Assembly: GCF_030816725.1 (NCBI RefSeq)
Contig: NZ_JAUSYG010000001.1
Location: 3,100,001-3,164,000 of the forward strand
Direction: 5' to 3'
Source of the DNA: Pseudarthrobacter defluvii
Lineage (GTDB): Bacteria; Actinomycetota; Actinomycetes; Actinomycetales; Micrococcaceae
DNA: 64,000 nucleotides
In this document: positions 52,428 through 60,447 of the stretch, in pieces
How the letters are laid out: each line of letters begins with the position of its first letter
Numbering within the stretch: the stretch's first letter is position 1
Translations under genes and position numbers: made by a program
The notes under the pieces: model-generated
Told to the model about the DNA's origin: nothing
Database searches by the model: none
What the model saw: only the letters and a program-made list of their open reading frames with translations

Positions 52428-52618
52428 TCTTCTGAGATTTCCTCCACGAAGTCCTGGTCATCTGATGCGCGGTCAGAGGCGGCCACAGCGAGCGCCTGGC
52501 GTTCTGCTTCACGCTTGAACTCATCGGTTCGCGCATCAGGCACCCACATTTGAATTTGGCGAAACCCCCGCTCGCGCATGGCCACCCTGTGCCTCGCGAC
52601 GCGATCCCTGACGCTCAT
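52415..52618 (-). CDS. mazE: MazE-like antitoxin
   Basis: 67 residues of the MazE-like antitoxin family with an N-terminal basic DNA-binding part (MRERGFRQIQMWVPDARTDEF) and an acidic C-terminal tail (DQDFVEEISEDWPE) expected to wrap the toxin. Encoded upstream of mazF with a 13-base overlap. A promoter 7 bases before the ATG implies a leaderless mRNA, and a perfect palindrome overlaps it. Confidence 0.85.
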   Translation of the reverse strand: MSVRDRVARHRVAMRERGFRQIQMWVPDARTDEFKREAERQALAVAASDRASDDQDFVEEISEDWPE

Positions 52619-52625
52619 GATGCCA

Positions 52626-52654
52626 ACGTTACATGTAACGCTGGCGCTTGTCAG
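52626..52654 (-). promoter_or_regulatory. Leaderless mazEF promoter with overlapping palindrome
   Basis: On the minus strand CTGACA (52654-52649), 17-base spacer, TAACGT (52631-52626), then 7 bases to the mazE ATG at 52618, so transcription should start at the start codon. The perfect 14-bp palindrome CGTTACATGTAACG (52627-52640) covers the -10 element, fitting autorepression by MazE/MazEF. Confidence 0.6.
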
Positions 52655-52756
52655 GATCTGCCGGGCGTAAGCCGTTGCCGCGGTCTGGGTAATAGCCGAC
52701 GCAGCGCCCGTGACAATAACGCGGGCGGCCGGTCCGGTTGCGTCGGAACGGCGCTA

Positions 52757-52809
52757 CTGCGCGTTTCGCGCAATTTGTCTTGCGCTAAACGCGCAGCACT
52801 GGCTATGAT
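52757..52809 (+). promoter_or_regulatory. Operator-promoter of the kdgT operon
   Basis: A 40-base inverted repeat, 52757-52796, with arms CTGCGCGTTT/AAACGCGCAG and inner GCGCAA/TTGCGC (17-bp arms with one mismatch). Its right half contains the -35 element TTGCGC (52780-52785); 18 bases later comes -10 TATGAT (52804-52809). A repressor bound here would block RNA polymerase. The DeoR-family gene at 56188 is the obvious candidate. Confidence 0.65.
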
Positions 52810-52873
52810 CTACCTCATGCTTCGAGCTGACTGCTCGGCCTCCCCCTCCCCCAGACAACAATGAGGTTGCTTT

Positions 52874-53864
52874 ATGTCTGTCCCAATCAAGGCCACCATG
52901 GAAAAGGTTCCTGGCGGCATGATGTTGATTCCCCTGCTCATCGGCGCCATCCTTGGCACCTTCGCTCCCGATTCCGCCAAGTTCTTCGGGTCTTTCACCG
53001 GCGCGCTCTTCACCGGCGGCACCACCATCCTGGCCGTGTTCTACGTCTGCATGGGTGCCAGCATCGACATTAAGGCCACGCCGTACATCCTGAAAAAGGG
53101 CGGCGTCCTGTTCGGCAGCAAGGTCTTGTTTGCCATCATCATCGGCGTCGTGGCCGGCAGGTTCCTGGGTGAACTTCCCATCGACGGCGGCATCCTGTCC
53201 GGACTGTCGGTCCTGGCCATCCTGGCGGCCCTTAATGACACCAACGGCGGCATGTACATGGCCCTCATGGGCCAGTACGGCAAGCCCAAGGATGTGGCGG
53301 CCTACTCCGTCATGACGCTGGAATCCGGCCCCTTCCTGACCATGGTGACCCTCGGCGTCGCCGGTCTGTCAGCCTTCCCGTGGCAGGCCCTGGTGGGCGC
53401 CATCATCCCCCTCCTCCTCGGCGCGATCCTGGGTGCCCTTGACCCGGCCATGCGGAAGTTCCTCTCCTCCGCAGCCCCTGTCCTGATCCCCTTCTTCAGC
53501 CTTGGCCCTCGGCTTCGGCCTGAACCTGGGCCAGGTGCTCAACGCCGGGCTGCTCGGAGTGGCACTGGGCCTGTTCGTGCTGATCGCCGGCGGCGCCGTC
53601 CTGTTCTTCGCTGACAAGCTGACCGGAGGCTCAGGCATCGCGGGCCTTGCAGCTGCCACCACCGCGGGCAACGCTGCCACGGTTCCCATGCTGGTGGCCG
53701 CAGCCAACCCCGCCTACGCTCCCGCAGCCGGACCCGCCACCGTCCTGGTGGCCGCGTCCGTGGTGGTCACTGCCATCGGCTGCCCGCTCATGGTCGCTTG
53801 GTACGCTAAGCGCCTGAAAGCCAAGCAGACCGTGGAAACACCCGAGGTGTCCCCAGCAGTATGA
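52874..53864 (+). pseudogene. kdgT: 2-keto-3-deoxygluconate permease family gene, frameshifted
   Basis: Residues 1-209 (from ATG 52874, GAGG upstream) match the KdgT permease: [47 protein letters not shown]. At about 53502 the frame changes: after LIPFFS the matching sequence [13 protein letters not shown] continues in another frame to the stop at 53862-53864. One extra T in CCTTGG explains the shift. Joined, the protein would be the normal length of about 330 residues. Sequencing error, true inactivation and slippage cannot be told apart here. The stop overlaps the kinase ATG, so the operon is otherwise tight. Confidence 0.85.
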
Positions 53865-55063
53865 ACACCAACGCCACCACGCGCTGGGCGATCATCGCCG
53901 ATGACCTGACCGGCGCCGCCGACGCAGCCGCAGCCTACGGCCCCACCCACGCCAGTTCAGTGATCCTGGACCTCGGGTGCGCCTGGCCGGAAGCCCAGAT
54001 CCTGTCGATCAACACCGAGAGCCGCTACCTGGCTCCGGCCGATGCCGCCTCGGCTGTCAGCTCCGCCGCGCAGCGGGCGCTCGGGCAGCACCGCCGGGTG
54101 TTCAAGAAGATCGACTCGCTGCTGCGGGGCAACCTGGGTGTGGAAGTAGCGGCAACTCTTGCGCAGATCGCGCAGGGAAGCGTCCGGGCACTCGCCATCG
54201 TGGCTCCGGCGTTTCCCGCCACCGGCAGGACCACCCGCGGTGGCATGGTCCACGTCAACGGCGTTCAAAACACTGATGGCCCTTTCGGTGGTGACGTCAC
54301 CAACGCACTTGCCGACGGCGGCCTGGCCGCCGAGGCGGTGAACGGACCCACGGGACGCACGCCGGAGGAACTGGCGGCGCACCTGCGCGACGTCCAGGAA
54401 CGCGGGATTGCCGCCGTCGTACTGGACGCCGGGTCGGACCAGGACCTGAAGGACATCGCGGCCGCTGCAGAACTGCTGGACTTCCCCACGCTCCTGGTGG
54501 GCTCGGGTGGACTGGCCGGGCACATCGCCGGGGAACCTGAAGCGCAGCAGGCCCGGGACGTTCTGGCGCGGCACATCAGCCGGACCTTGACCGTGATCGG
54601 CAGCTACTCCAGCCTTGCCCGGCAGCAGACCGAGGCGCTTGTGGAGGCCGGCGTGGAGCACGTGACGCTGGACCACTCGCTGGATGACACCGCGGTCCCC
54701 CGCCAGGTGGCCGACGCGATGGCCCGGACGAACGTGGTGCTGACGCCGGACCCGATGGGTGCCGTGGACAAGTCGCAGGCGCTGGTCGTGGCCGAGGCCC
54801 TGGCCCGCGCCACCGCTGCGGGCATCGGCCACTGCGACGCCCTGGTCATGACGGGCGGCGAGACAGCAACGGCGGTTTTGAAAGCCCTCGGCGTGGGCAG
54901 CTTCACGGTCCTCGGCGAGGTTGAACCCGGCGTCGTCATGAGCCTGCTGCCTGAACCCCTCCCTCTGCTGGTCACCAAGGCCGGCGCGTTCGGGGACCCT
55001 GGCACCCTGGCCCGGACCACAGAATTTCTTACTGGCACAACGACTGAAATGAGTAGCAAATAA
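53861..55063 (+). CDS. DUF1537 four-carbon acid sugar kinase
   Basis: 400 residues of the DUF1537 kinase family (OtnK/DtnK/LtnK). The N-terminal half has IIADDLTGAADAA and KKIDSLLRGN substrate-site motifs; the C-terminal half has the nucleotide-binding MTGGETATAVLKAL. These kinases phosphorylate threonate, erythronate or related acids at O4. It starts inside the kdgT stop (ATGA) and overlaps the pdxA-type gene (TAATG). With a PdxA-type partner, D-threonate catabolism (DtnK-PdxA2 type) is the best match. Confidence 0.88.
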   Translation: MNTNATTRWAIIADDLTGAADAAAAYGPTHASSVILDLGCAWPEAQILSINTESRYLAPADAASAVSSAAQRALGQHRRVFKKIDSLLRGNLGVEVAATLAQIAQGSVRALAIVAPAFPATGRTTRGGMVHVNGVQNTDGPFGGDVTNALADGGLAAEAVNGPTGRTPEELAAHLRDVQERGIAAVVLDAGSDQDLKDIAAAAELLDFPTLLVGSGGLAGHIAGEPEAQQARDVLARHISRTLTVIGSYSSLARQQTEALVEAGVEHVTLDHSLDDTAVPRQVADAMARTNVVLTPDPMGAVDKSQALVVAEALARATAAGIGHCDALVMTGGETATAVLKALGVGSFTVLGEVEPGVVMSLLPEPLPLLVTKAGAFGDPGTLARTTEFLTGTTTEMSSK

Positions 55064-56067
55064 TGGGACGCCCGATTGTTGCGATCACCATGGGCGATGC
55101 CGCCGGCATCGGCCCGGAAATCATCGTCAAGGCCCTGGCCGACGGGGAGCTCCGGTCAAAGGCCCGGATGCTGGTCATCGGCGATCTTCGCCGGCTGCAG
55201 CTGGCCGCGGACATCGTGTCCAGCCCGCTGGCACTGCGTAAGGTGACGGCGCCGTCGGAGGCCCTGTTCGAAGAGGGCACCATCGACGTTCTCGATATCG
55301 ACTGCATCCCGGAGGACCTCGCCTGGGGTGAGCTGTCCGCCGCTGCGGGCCACGGTTCCTACCTCTTCATCGAGAAGGCCGTCGCCCTGGCGATGGACCG
55401 CCAGGTGGATGCCATCTGCACCGGGCCGCTGAACAAGGCAGCCCTGCACGCTGCCGGCCACAAGTTCCCCGGCCACACGGAGCTCCTCGCCGAGCTGACC
55501 GGCACCGAGGAAGTGTCCATGATGCTGACCGCGCCGAAGATGCGGGTCATCCATGTAACGACCCACATCGGCCTTATTGACGCGATCGCGAAGATCAACG
55601 GCGACCTGGTCTACCGGACCATCAAGCGCGGATACGAGTTGCTGCGCACCTCGGGGATCGAGAACCCGCGGATCGCGGTGTGCGCCATCAACCCGCACGC
55701 CGGTGAGAACGGCCTGTTTGGCTACGGCGAGGAGGCGGAGAAGATCCAGCCGGGCATCGAAAAGGCGCAGGCGGAGGGCATCAACGCCTTCGGCCCGCTC
55801 CCGGCGGACACCCTGTTCTTCCTGGCTGGCCGCGGCGACTTCGACCTGGTGGTGGCCCAGTACCACGACCAGGGCCACGGCCCGGTGAAGGTCCTGGGCC
55901 TGGAGAACGGCGTCAACATCACCGTAGGCCTGCCCGTGGTGCGGACGTCCGTTGACCACGGCACCGCCTTCGACATCGCCGGCAAGAACATTGCAGACCA
56001 CGAGTCGCTGCTCGAGGCGCTGCGGCAGGCGGTTGACCTGGCGCCGGCACGCGACGAAGCTGCGTAA
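55063..56067 (+). CDS. pdxA: PdxA-family 4-phospho-hydroxyacid dehydrogenase
   Basis: 334 residues, complete PdxA family: GDAAGIGPEI near the N terminus, GPLNKAAL, the metal-ligand His of KFPGHTE, THIGLIDA, and AQYHDQGHGPVKVL. In this family PdxA2 proteins oxidise and decarboxylate 4-phospho-D-threonate to dihydroxyacetone phosphate; the adjacent DUF1537 kinase favours this over vitamin B6 synthesis. ATG 55063 shares its first base with the kinase stop. A decayed paralogue lies at 59554-59768. Confidence 0.9.
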   Translation: MGRPIVAITMGDAAGIGPEIIVKALADGELRSKARMLVIGDLRRLQLAADIVSSPLALRKVTAPSEALFEEGTIDVLDIDCIPEDLAWGELSAAAGHGSYLFIEKAVALAMDRQVDAICTGPLNKAALHAAGHKFPGHTELLAELTGTEEVSMMLTAPKMRVIHVTTHIGLIDAIAKINGDLVYRTIKRGYELLRTSGIENPRIAVCAINPHAGENGLFGYGEEAEKIQPGIEKAQAEGINAFGPLPADTLFFLAGRGDFDLVVAQYHDQGHGPVKVLGLENGVNITVGLPVVRTSVDHGTAFDIAGKNIADHESLLEALRQAVDLAPARDEAA

Positions 56068-56084
56068 CTCACAGTCCTGTTGGT

Positions 56085-56113
56085 ACGGCCGGTCAGCGCA
56101 GCTGGCCGGCCGT
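56085..56113 (+). terminator. Hairpin after the pdxA-type gene
   Basis: Stem ACGGCCGGTCAGC/GCTGGCCGGCCGT (13 bp with one G-T pair) and 3-base loop, 17 bases past the stop, followed by GTTTATTT. Good intrinsic terminator; deoR may therefore have its own promoter. Confidence 0.7.
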
Positions 56114-56187
56114 TGCCGTTTATTTAGGGGGCCAGAACTAGCATGGGTAGCACTGCCACCGCCACGCCCACGGGAAGGAGACCGGGA

Positions 56188-56964
56188 ATGCTCAGCGCAA
56201 ACGCGCGGCGCGAGGAGATCTACCACCTTGCCGTGACCACGGGTCTGGCCTCCGTGGAAGAACTCTCCGCCCGGTTCGAGGTGACGGCGTCCACCATCCG
56301 CCGCGATCTGGCTCTGCTGAATTCGCAGGGCCGGCTGGCCCGCACGTACGGCGGGGCGATGGCCATGGGAGCGCACCCGGAGGCGTCGCTGCGGCAGCGC
56401 ACGGGCGAGGCGTTCGAGCAGAAGCACGCGATCGCCCGGTGGGCGGCGTCGGTGATCCAGCCCGGGGAGAACATCCTGCTCGACGCTGGCTCCACGGCGG
56501 GTGCCCTGGCGCATGAGCTGCGCGGGTTCGATCGGTTGTCCGTGACGACGCCTGGTCTGAATACCTTGCAGGAGCTGGCGGATTCGGAGGGCATCGAGGT
56601 GGACTGCCTGGGCGGCCGGCTGCGGGGTGTGTCGCAGAGTTTCGTGGGGCCGCTGGCCGAGGCGGCGCTCGAGCGGATGAGCTTCGACCGGGTGTTCCTG
56701 GGCGCCGACGCCGTCACCGCCGAGGACGGCATCTGCGAGGCCGACCACGCCCAGACCCGGCTCAAGGAGCTCATGGCCCGGCGCGGGCGTTTGGTTTACG
56801 TTTTGGCGGACTCGTCGAAGCTCGGGCTGCGGCCGTTCCACGCGTGGGCCCGCCTGGCCCTGCCGTGGACCCTGGTGACGGACGACGGCGCCGACCCCGC
56901 CCAGGTGCAGAAGTTCCGGGAGGCGGGGGTACGGGTTGAGGTGGCGGCGGTGGGTATGCAGTAA
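56188..56964 (+). CDS. DeoR-family regulator of the sugar-acid module
   Basis: 258 residues: DeoR helix-turn-helix at 5-60 (SVEELSARFEVTASTIRRDL) and a sugar-phosphate-binding DeoRC domain (about 75-235) with DAGSTAGALA and LGADAVTAEDGI. ATG 56188 follows AAGGAG by 7 bases; an upstream in-frame start at 56143 is less likely. It lies just behind the kinase-pdxA genes and probably represses them at the palindrome near 52757 until a phosphorylated intermediate binds. A deleted copy lies at 59769-60091. Confidence 0.88.
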   Translation: MLSANARREEIYHLAVTTGLASVEELSARFEVTASTIRRDLALLNSQGRLARTYGGAMAMGAHPEASLRQRTGEAFEQKHAIARWAASVIQPGENILLDAGSTAGALAHELRGFDRLSVTTPGLNTLQELADSEGIEVDCLGGRLRGVSQSFVGPLAEAALERMSFDRVFLGADAVTAEDGICEADHAQTRLKELMARRGRLVYVLADSSKLGLRPFHAWARLALPWTLVTDDGADPAQVQKFREAGVRVEVAAVGMQ

Positions 56965-57087
56965 CCGAAGGCCGTGCTGGTCCACTGCCTCGTCCTCCCT
57001 GCGCATCCCGTAGCAACAATGCTGTAGCCACAGCACCAGGAACCGTCATAAACAACCTACTTTGAACCAAATCCCTGGTACGCACCT

Positions 57088-57822
57088 CTATCGGCCGAGT
57101 CGGCCTGGATCGATAGGTACTCGGCGCCTTGGCGGGGCGGTCAGGCCGATGCCTAGCGCAAGTCGGGCTTCGTGCGCTCCCGAACCCGAACGCGATGCTT
57201 TCGGGGGCAAAGCGCCGTTTGACGCATCTGTAGCCTGCCGGTTTCGCCCGCTTTCAAGAGCCCGCGCCCAGTGCGCCAAAAGTACCGCGACGCTCAGGAA
57301 CTGCAGCAGCACCATCAATGAGAAAAAGAAAACGTCACTAAGGCCAACGTTGATTGCGCGGACAGGGGTGAAGTCCCTCGTGATGACGAAGGACCAAACG
57401 CAAATGCCGAGGACGAGAACAAACCAATAGACCGCACGCACAACTCGGGCTGCAGGAAACGAGAGCGGGATAAGAGCCGCCGTCTTTAGTGCCCTCAACA
57501 TGACGGGAGGACGGGCTTCCGGCTTCTGCATCTCAACGTTCCAAAGCCGGGCATGCGAAGCAACAAGCTGCTTCCGCACTTCCGCCCGCAGTTTGCTGGC
57601 CTCTCCCCCCTTGGAACCGCCCGCTAGGACCTCGGTCTCCAGCCACGCTTTCAAATACCTGACGCGACCGGTTTCTTCCGCTATCACTTGCCGTCGGCGC
57701 TGGGCCGCATTGCGTTCCTTGCGAAGCTCCGAAAACCACAGGCTGAGTGCGGCGAGAATTGCTGTAGTGAGCGGTGGAAGCACCGCGGTGACAAGGGCAC
57801 GTCCGGTCTCATCCACAAGCAC
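57088..57822 (-). CDS. Orphan membrane protein
   Basis: 244 residues with one hydrophobic segment near the N terminus (VTAVLPPLTTAILAALSLWF), a charged helical region with ELRKERNAAQRRRQV, two further membrane segments about 125-145 and 160-180, and a basic C terminus. No family recognised. GTG 57822 is taken; GTG 57816 is also possible behind a G-run. Base composition is less GC-rich than the flanking operons, suggesting acquired DNA. Confidence 0.6.
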   Translation of the reverse strand: MLVDETGRALVTAVLPPLTTAILAALSLWFSELRKERNAAQRRRQVIAEETGRVRYLKAWLETEVLAGGSKGGEASKLRAEVRKQLVASHARLWNVEMQKPEARPPVMLRALKTAALIPLSFPAARVVRAVYWFVLVLGICVWSFVITRDFTPVRAINVGLSDVFFFSLMVLLQFLSVAVLLAHWARALESGRNRQATDASNGALPPKASRSGSGAHEARLALGIGLTAPPRRRVPIDPGRLGR

Positions 57823-58361
57823 CCACCCCCCCTGATGAGTAGGACATCATTGTCCGTAACGTAAAGCATGCGCTCACGGACGCAATCGGTCAACGTCTTG
57901 CACCGGCCTGGTCCCACAGCAGTCTGCGAGCAGGATTTCGGCGAGTTTTGGCGTAGACGGGCAGGCGGAGCAGGGAGCCGTCCTGGCTGCCCACGGTGAC
58001 CTCGCCGCGCGGAATCACAAGCCTGTTCCCCGCTGCCTCCCCACTGACGACGATGAACTCATGCCTGGCACCAGGCCGATCCATGGCTGCCCGTCCTGCC
58101 ACGCCCCTCTGTAGGCCTGGTTTTCCCTCAGGCGGGGTTCCTGACAAGGACATGGCCCGCGGGTAGCCGAACTGTGGCGGGGAAAGCGTGCCAGATTCCG
58201 TGCTCAAGCGGGAGGTAGGAACGAAGGTCCAGCCGAGGAAGCCGATCAGTGGTGAAAAATTCGGCGCCACTGGGTTGTTCCGAGGTCGTTTAGTTGTCCG
58301 CAGTAACGCGTCGGTAACGACGGAGCTGCTGAGATCGGGCAAGAAAGGAACAGGACAACCA
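57823..58361. other. Gap between the two orphan membrane-protein genes
   Basis: 539 bases, divergent. A minus-strand frame at 57890-58342 contains HEFIVVSGEAAGNRLVIP, which could be a gene fragment, but has no ribosome site or whole domain. Promoters for both flanking genes must lie here. Nothing else identified. Confidence 0.35.
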
Positions 58362-59306
58362 ATGAGTGACGGCTATAAACCTCCAGGCGACGATGAGCAG
58401 AATTCAAGTAGTCCTACTGAATGGCTTGGAAAAATAGGATTGCCACTTGGGGTGGGCGTCATCCTAAGTATTCTGGCTGCACTGGGAATCAAGGATGATC
58501 TGCTCGCACGATTGCTTCGCAACCACGCGTCGGAACTCTCACTAGCCTTGACGATGGCGATGGTGGGAATTGGCTTACCAATCGCCGGTCTTCTGATTGT
58601 CGGCGCGACGCGAAAATGGGCCGGTGAATCGGAACCAAGAATGAGGGTGAGTGATGCGATAGGTGCCATCTTCGGATTTCTGGGTGTTGTTGTTCTGATC
58701 TGGGGCGCGATCGTTGGAACATCAAACGGGGTATCGAGCTTTGGCGATAAGGAGCAACCTTCAATCAGGATTGTGTCTACGGGCGACGGTGCGATGGAGA
58801 AGGTCACTGTGACCGCGTCAGCCCACGCTCTACGAACAACCGAACACATGTACCTCCGCATCATTGCTTTTGACGAGAAGCACGCAGATCAAGTAAGTCA
58901 GTCATGCGGGGATACCCTGGTGGAAGTTTCAACCGGCGCGCGCGTCCTTTACTGGGGACAGTCGGGATCAGCCGATGCGACTGGAACGGTGACTTCGGAA
59001 GTTAATGTGGAGGTTGAGAAGGATAACTTCCCGTTTCTCTGCGCTCATGCAATCCTCACCGATCCCAATCAATTGACGACTTCAACGCCCTCGCCGGCCT
59101 CCAGCGCCTCTGGAGCAGCCCCTTGCCCAACCCCCGCAGCATCCGGTACTCCCGGCAAAGATGGTGCACCGCCACAAACGGCCGAGTGCAGTCAGGTAGC
59201 GCCCACCCCTATTCCCAGCCGGGCAGGTGACCGCTTCTCATCGCTGTTCGTGGACCTTCGCAATGCACCTGTAACGCCGACGTCATCAGCCTCTGCAGGC
59301 GGATGA
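58362..59306 (+). CDS. Orphan membrane protein with Ser/Pro-rich tail
   Basis: 314 residues. Three hydrophobic segments (about 22-42, 60-80 and 97-117) are followed by an extracytoplasmic beta-rich domain with two cysteines (QSCGDTLVEV, FLCAHAIL) and a Ser/Thr/Pro/Ala tail with a further Cys pair. ATG 58362 follows AGGAC by 5 bases. Codon use is distinctly less GC-biased than the rest of the window. No family recognised; possibly part of a small acquired island with 57088-57822. Confidence 0.65.
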   Translation: MSDGYKPPGDDEQNSSSPTEWLGKIGLPLGVGVILSILAALGIKDDLLARLLRNHASELSLALTMAMVGIGLPIAGLLIVGATRKWAGESEPRMRVSDAIGAIFGFLGVVVLIWGAIVGTSNGVSSFGDKEQPSIRIVSTGDGAMEKVTVTASAHALRTTEHMYLRIIAFDEKHADQVSQSCGDTLVEVSTGARVLYWGQSGSADATGTVTSEVNVEVEKDNFPFLCAHAILTDPNQLTTSTPSPASSASGAAPCPTPAASGTPGKDGAPPQTAECSQVAPTPIPSRAGDRFSSLFVDLRNAPVTPTSSASAGG

Positions 59307-59553
59307 AAGAGAGCGACTCCAACAGCCCCTGTCGATAGTGGGGTGGTCGCCCACCGGGAAGGGAACGCTACGAGCACACCAATCCCCGGGCGGAGGGTCG
59401 CAGCACGAGAAGCATCCGCGGCGCGATCAGGATCCGGTTCATCCTGTCCCGGGGAAGTCCTTCCGACACCTCTCCAAGCTCGACTATGCCAGCGCCCTAC
59501 CGGGGAAGATGTGCCCGGCGGCGTGCAGCGCCTCCTTGTTCAGCGAATGCAAC

Positions 59554-59768
59554 GGGGCACGCGGAGCTGCTGGCTTCGCTGACGGGCACGGAGGAAGTGT
59601 CCATGATGCTGTCAACGCCCCAAGATCCGGGTGATCCACGTGACCAGCACATCGGGCTGATGGATGCGATCCGCAAGATCAACCCGGACCTGGTGGATCC
59701 GGTGCGGGCATGAGTCGCTGGTCCGCCGGGCATCCCCAACCCGGAGATCGGGGTGTGCGCCATCAACC
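59554..59768 (+). pseudogene. Fragment of a pdxA-type gene
   Basis: Similar at nucleotide level to the middle of the intact pdxA gene, about 55471-55700: the GHTELL, TGTEEVSMML, THIGLIDAI and GVCAINP regions can be followed. It has a one-base insertion after the EVSMML part and a deletion before the GVCAIN part. Start and end of the gene are missing. Divergence from the intact copy is clear, so this is an old or imported paralogue. The 250 bases before it (from 59307) hold nothing recognisable. Confidence 0.8.
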
Positions 59769-60091
59769 ACGCGGGATCCACCGCAGGTGCCCTGGCGCAC
59801 GAACTGCGCGGGTTTGATCGGTTGTCCGTGACGACGACGGGCATCAACACTTTGCAGGAGCTGGCCGATTCGGAGGGCATCGAGGTGGACTGCCTGGGCG
59901 GCCGGCTCCGCGGCGTCTCACAGAGTTTCGTGGGGCCGCTGGCCGAGGCGGCGCTGGAGCGGCCGTTCCACCCGTGGGCCCGCCTGGCGCTGCCCTGGAC
60001 TCTGGTGACGGACGACGGCGCCGACCCCGCCCAGGTGCAGAAGTTCCGGGATGCGGGGGCACAGGTTGAGGTGGCGGCTGTCGCTGGTTGA
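59769..60091 (+). pseudogene. Fragment of a DeoR-type regulator gene
   Basis: Follows the intact deoR copy from about 56485 to its end, joined directly to the pdxA fragment. The DNA-binding half is missing. Relative to the intact gene, 156 bases (56677-56832) are absent between two GCGG tetramers, an in-frame loss of 52 codons by short-repeat deletion. The remaining frame is open as a 112-residue hybrid beginning in the pdxA fragment, but it could not bind DNA. Confidence 0.85.
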
Positions 60092-60150
60092 GGAGGTTTT
60101 CCTCTGCTGCCCGCCTGGGATTGATAAAACTTCCTAGGCCCGCCGGACTC

Positions 60151-60168
60151 CGATTGCTACGATTGCTA
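60151..60168 (+). repeat. Tandem 9-bp repeat before the antitoxin gene
   Basis: CGATTGCTA occurs twice head to tail (60151-60159, 60160-60168), 12 bases before the antitoxin ATG and partly next to its ribosome site. Possible autoregulatory site. Confidence 0.4.
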
Positions 60169-60180
60169 CGGAGGTGCTTC

Positions 60181-60447
60181 ATGACAACCATCCCCCACCG
60201 GGAGCTGCGCAACCAGAGCAGCAAAATACTCGAGCGGGTCAAGAACGGCGAAACGATCGACGTCACGAACAACGGTGAAGTTGCCGCCACGCTGATCCCG
60301 CCTGCAGCCTCCCCCTTCGAGCGCCTGCTCCTGTCCGGCGGCGTCCGGCCGGCCTCGGAAAGCCCGGTCGACTTCCGGTTGCTCCAGCGCGTGGCTTCCG
60401 ATGCCGGCACAGCGGAGCTGATCGACGACCTTCGCGGCGACCGGTGA
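60181..60447 (+). CDS. Phd/YefM-type antitoxin
   Basis: 88 residues with a Phd/YefM DNA-binding fold: IPHRELRNQSSKILERVKNGE and the IDVTNNGEVAATLIP strand, followed by a toxin-binding tail (FRLLQRVASDAGT). ATG 60181 has GGAGG 6 bases upstream. Overlaps the PIN toxin gene by 4 bases. The antitoxin is intact although the toxin is broken. Confidence 0.88.
   Translation: MTTIPHRELRNQSSKILERVKNGETIDVTNNGEVAATLIPPAASPFERLLLSGGVRPASESPVDFRLLQRVASDAGTAELIDDLRGDR

Noticed and set aside
55156..57036. Long minus-strand frame across pdxA and deoR
   Set aside because: Shadow of two well-supported genes; no domain.
57890..58342. Minus-strand 150-codon frame containing a VVSGEAAGNRLVIP segment
   Set aside because: Start and most of its length look non-coding; too little to call even a fragment.
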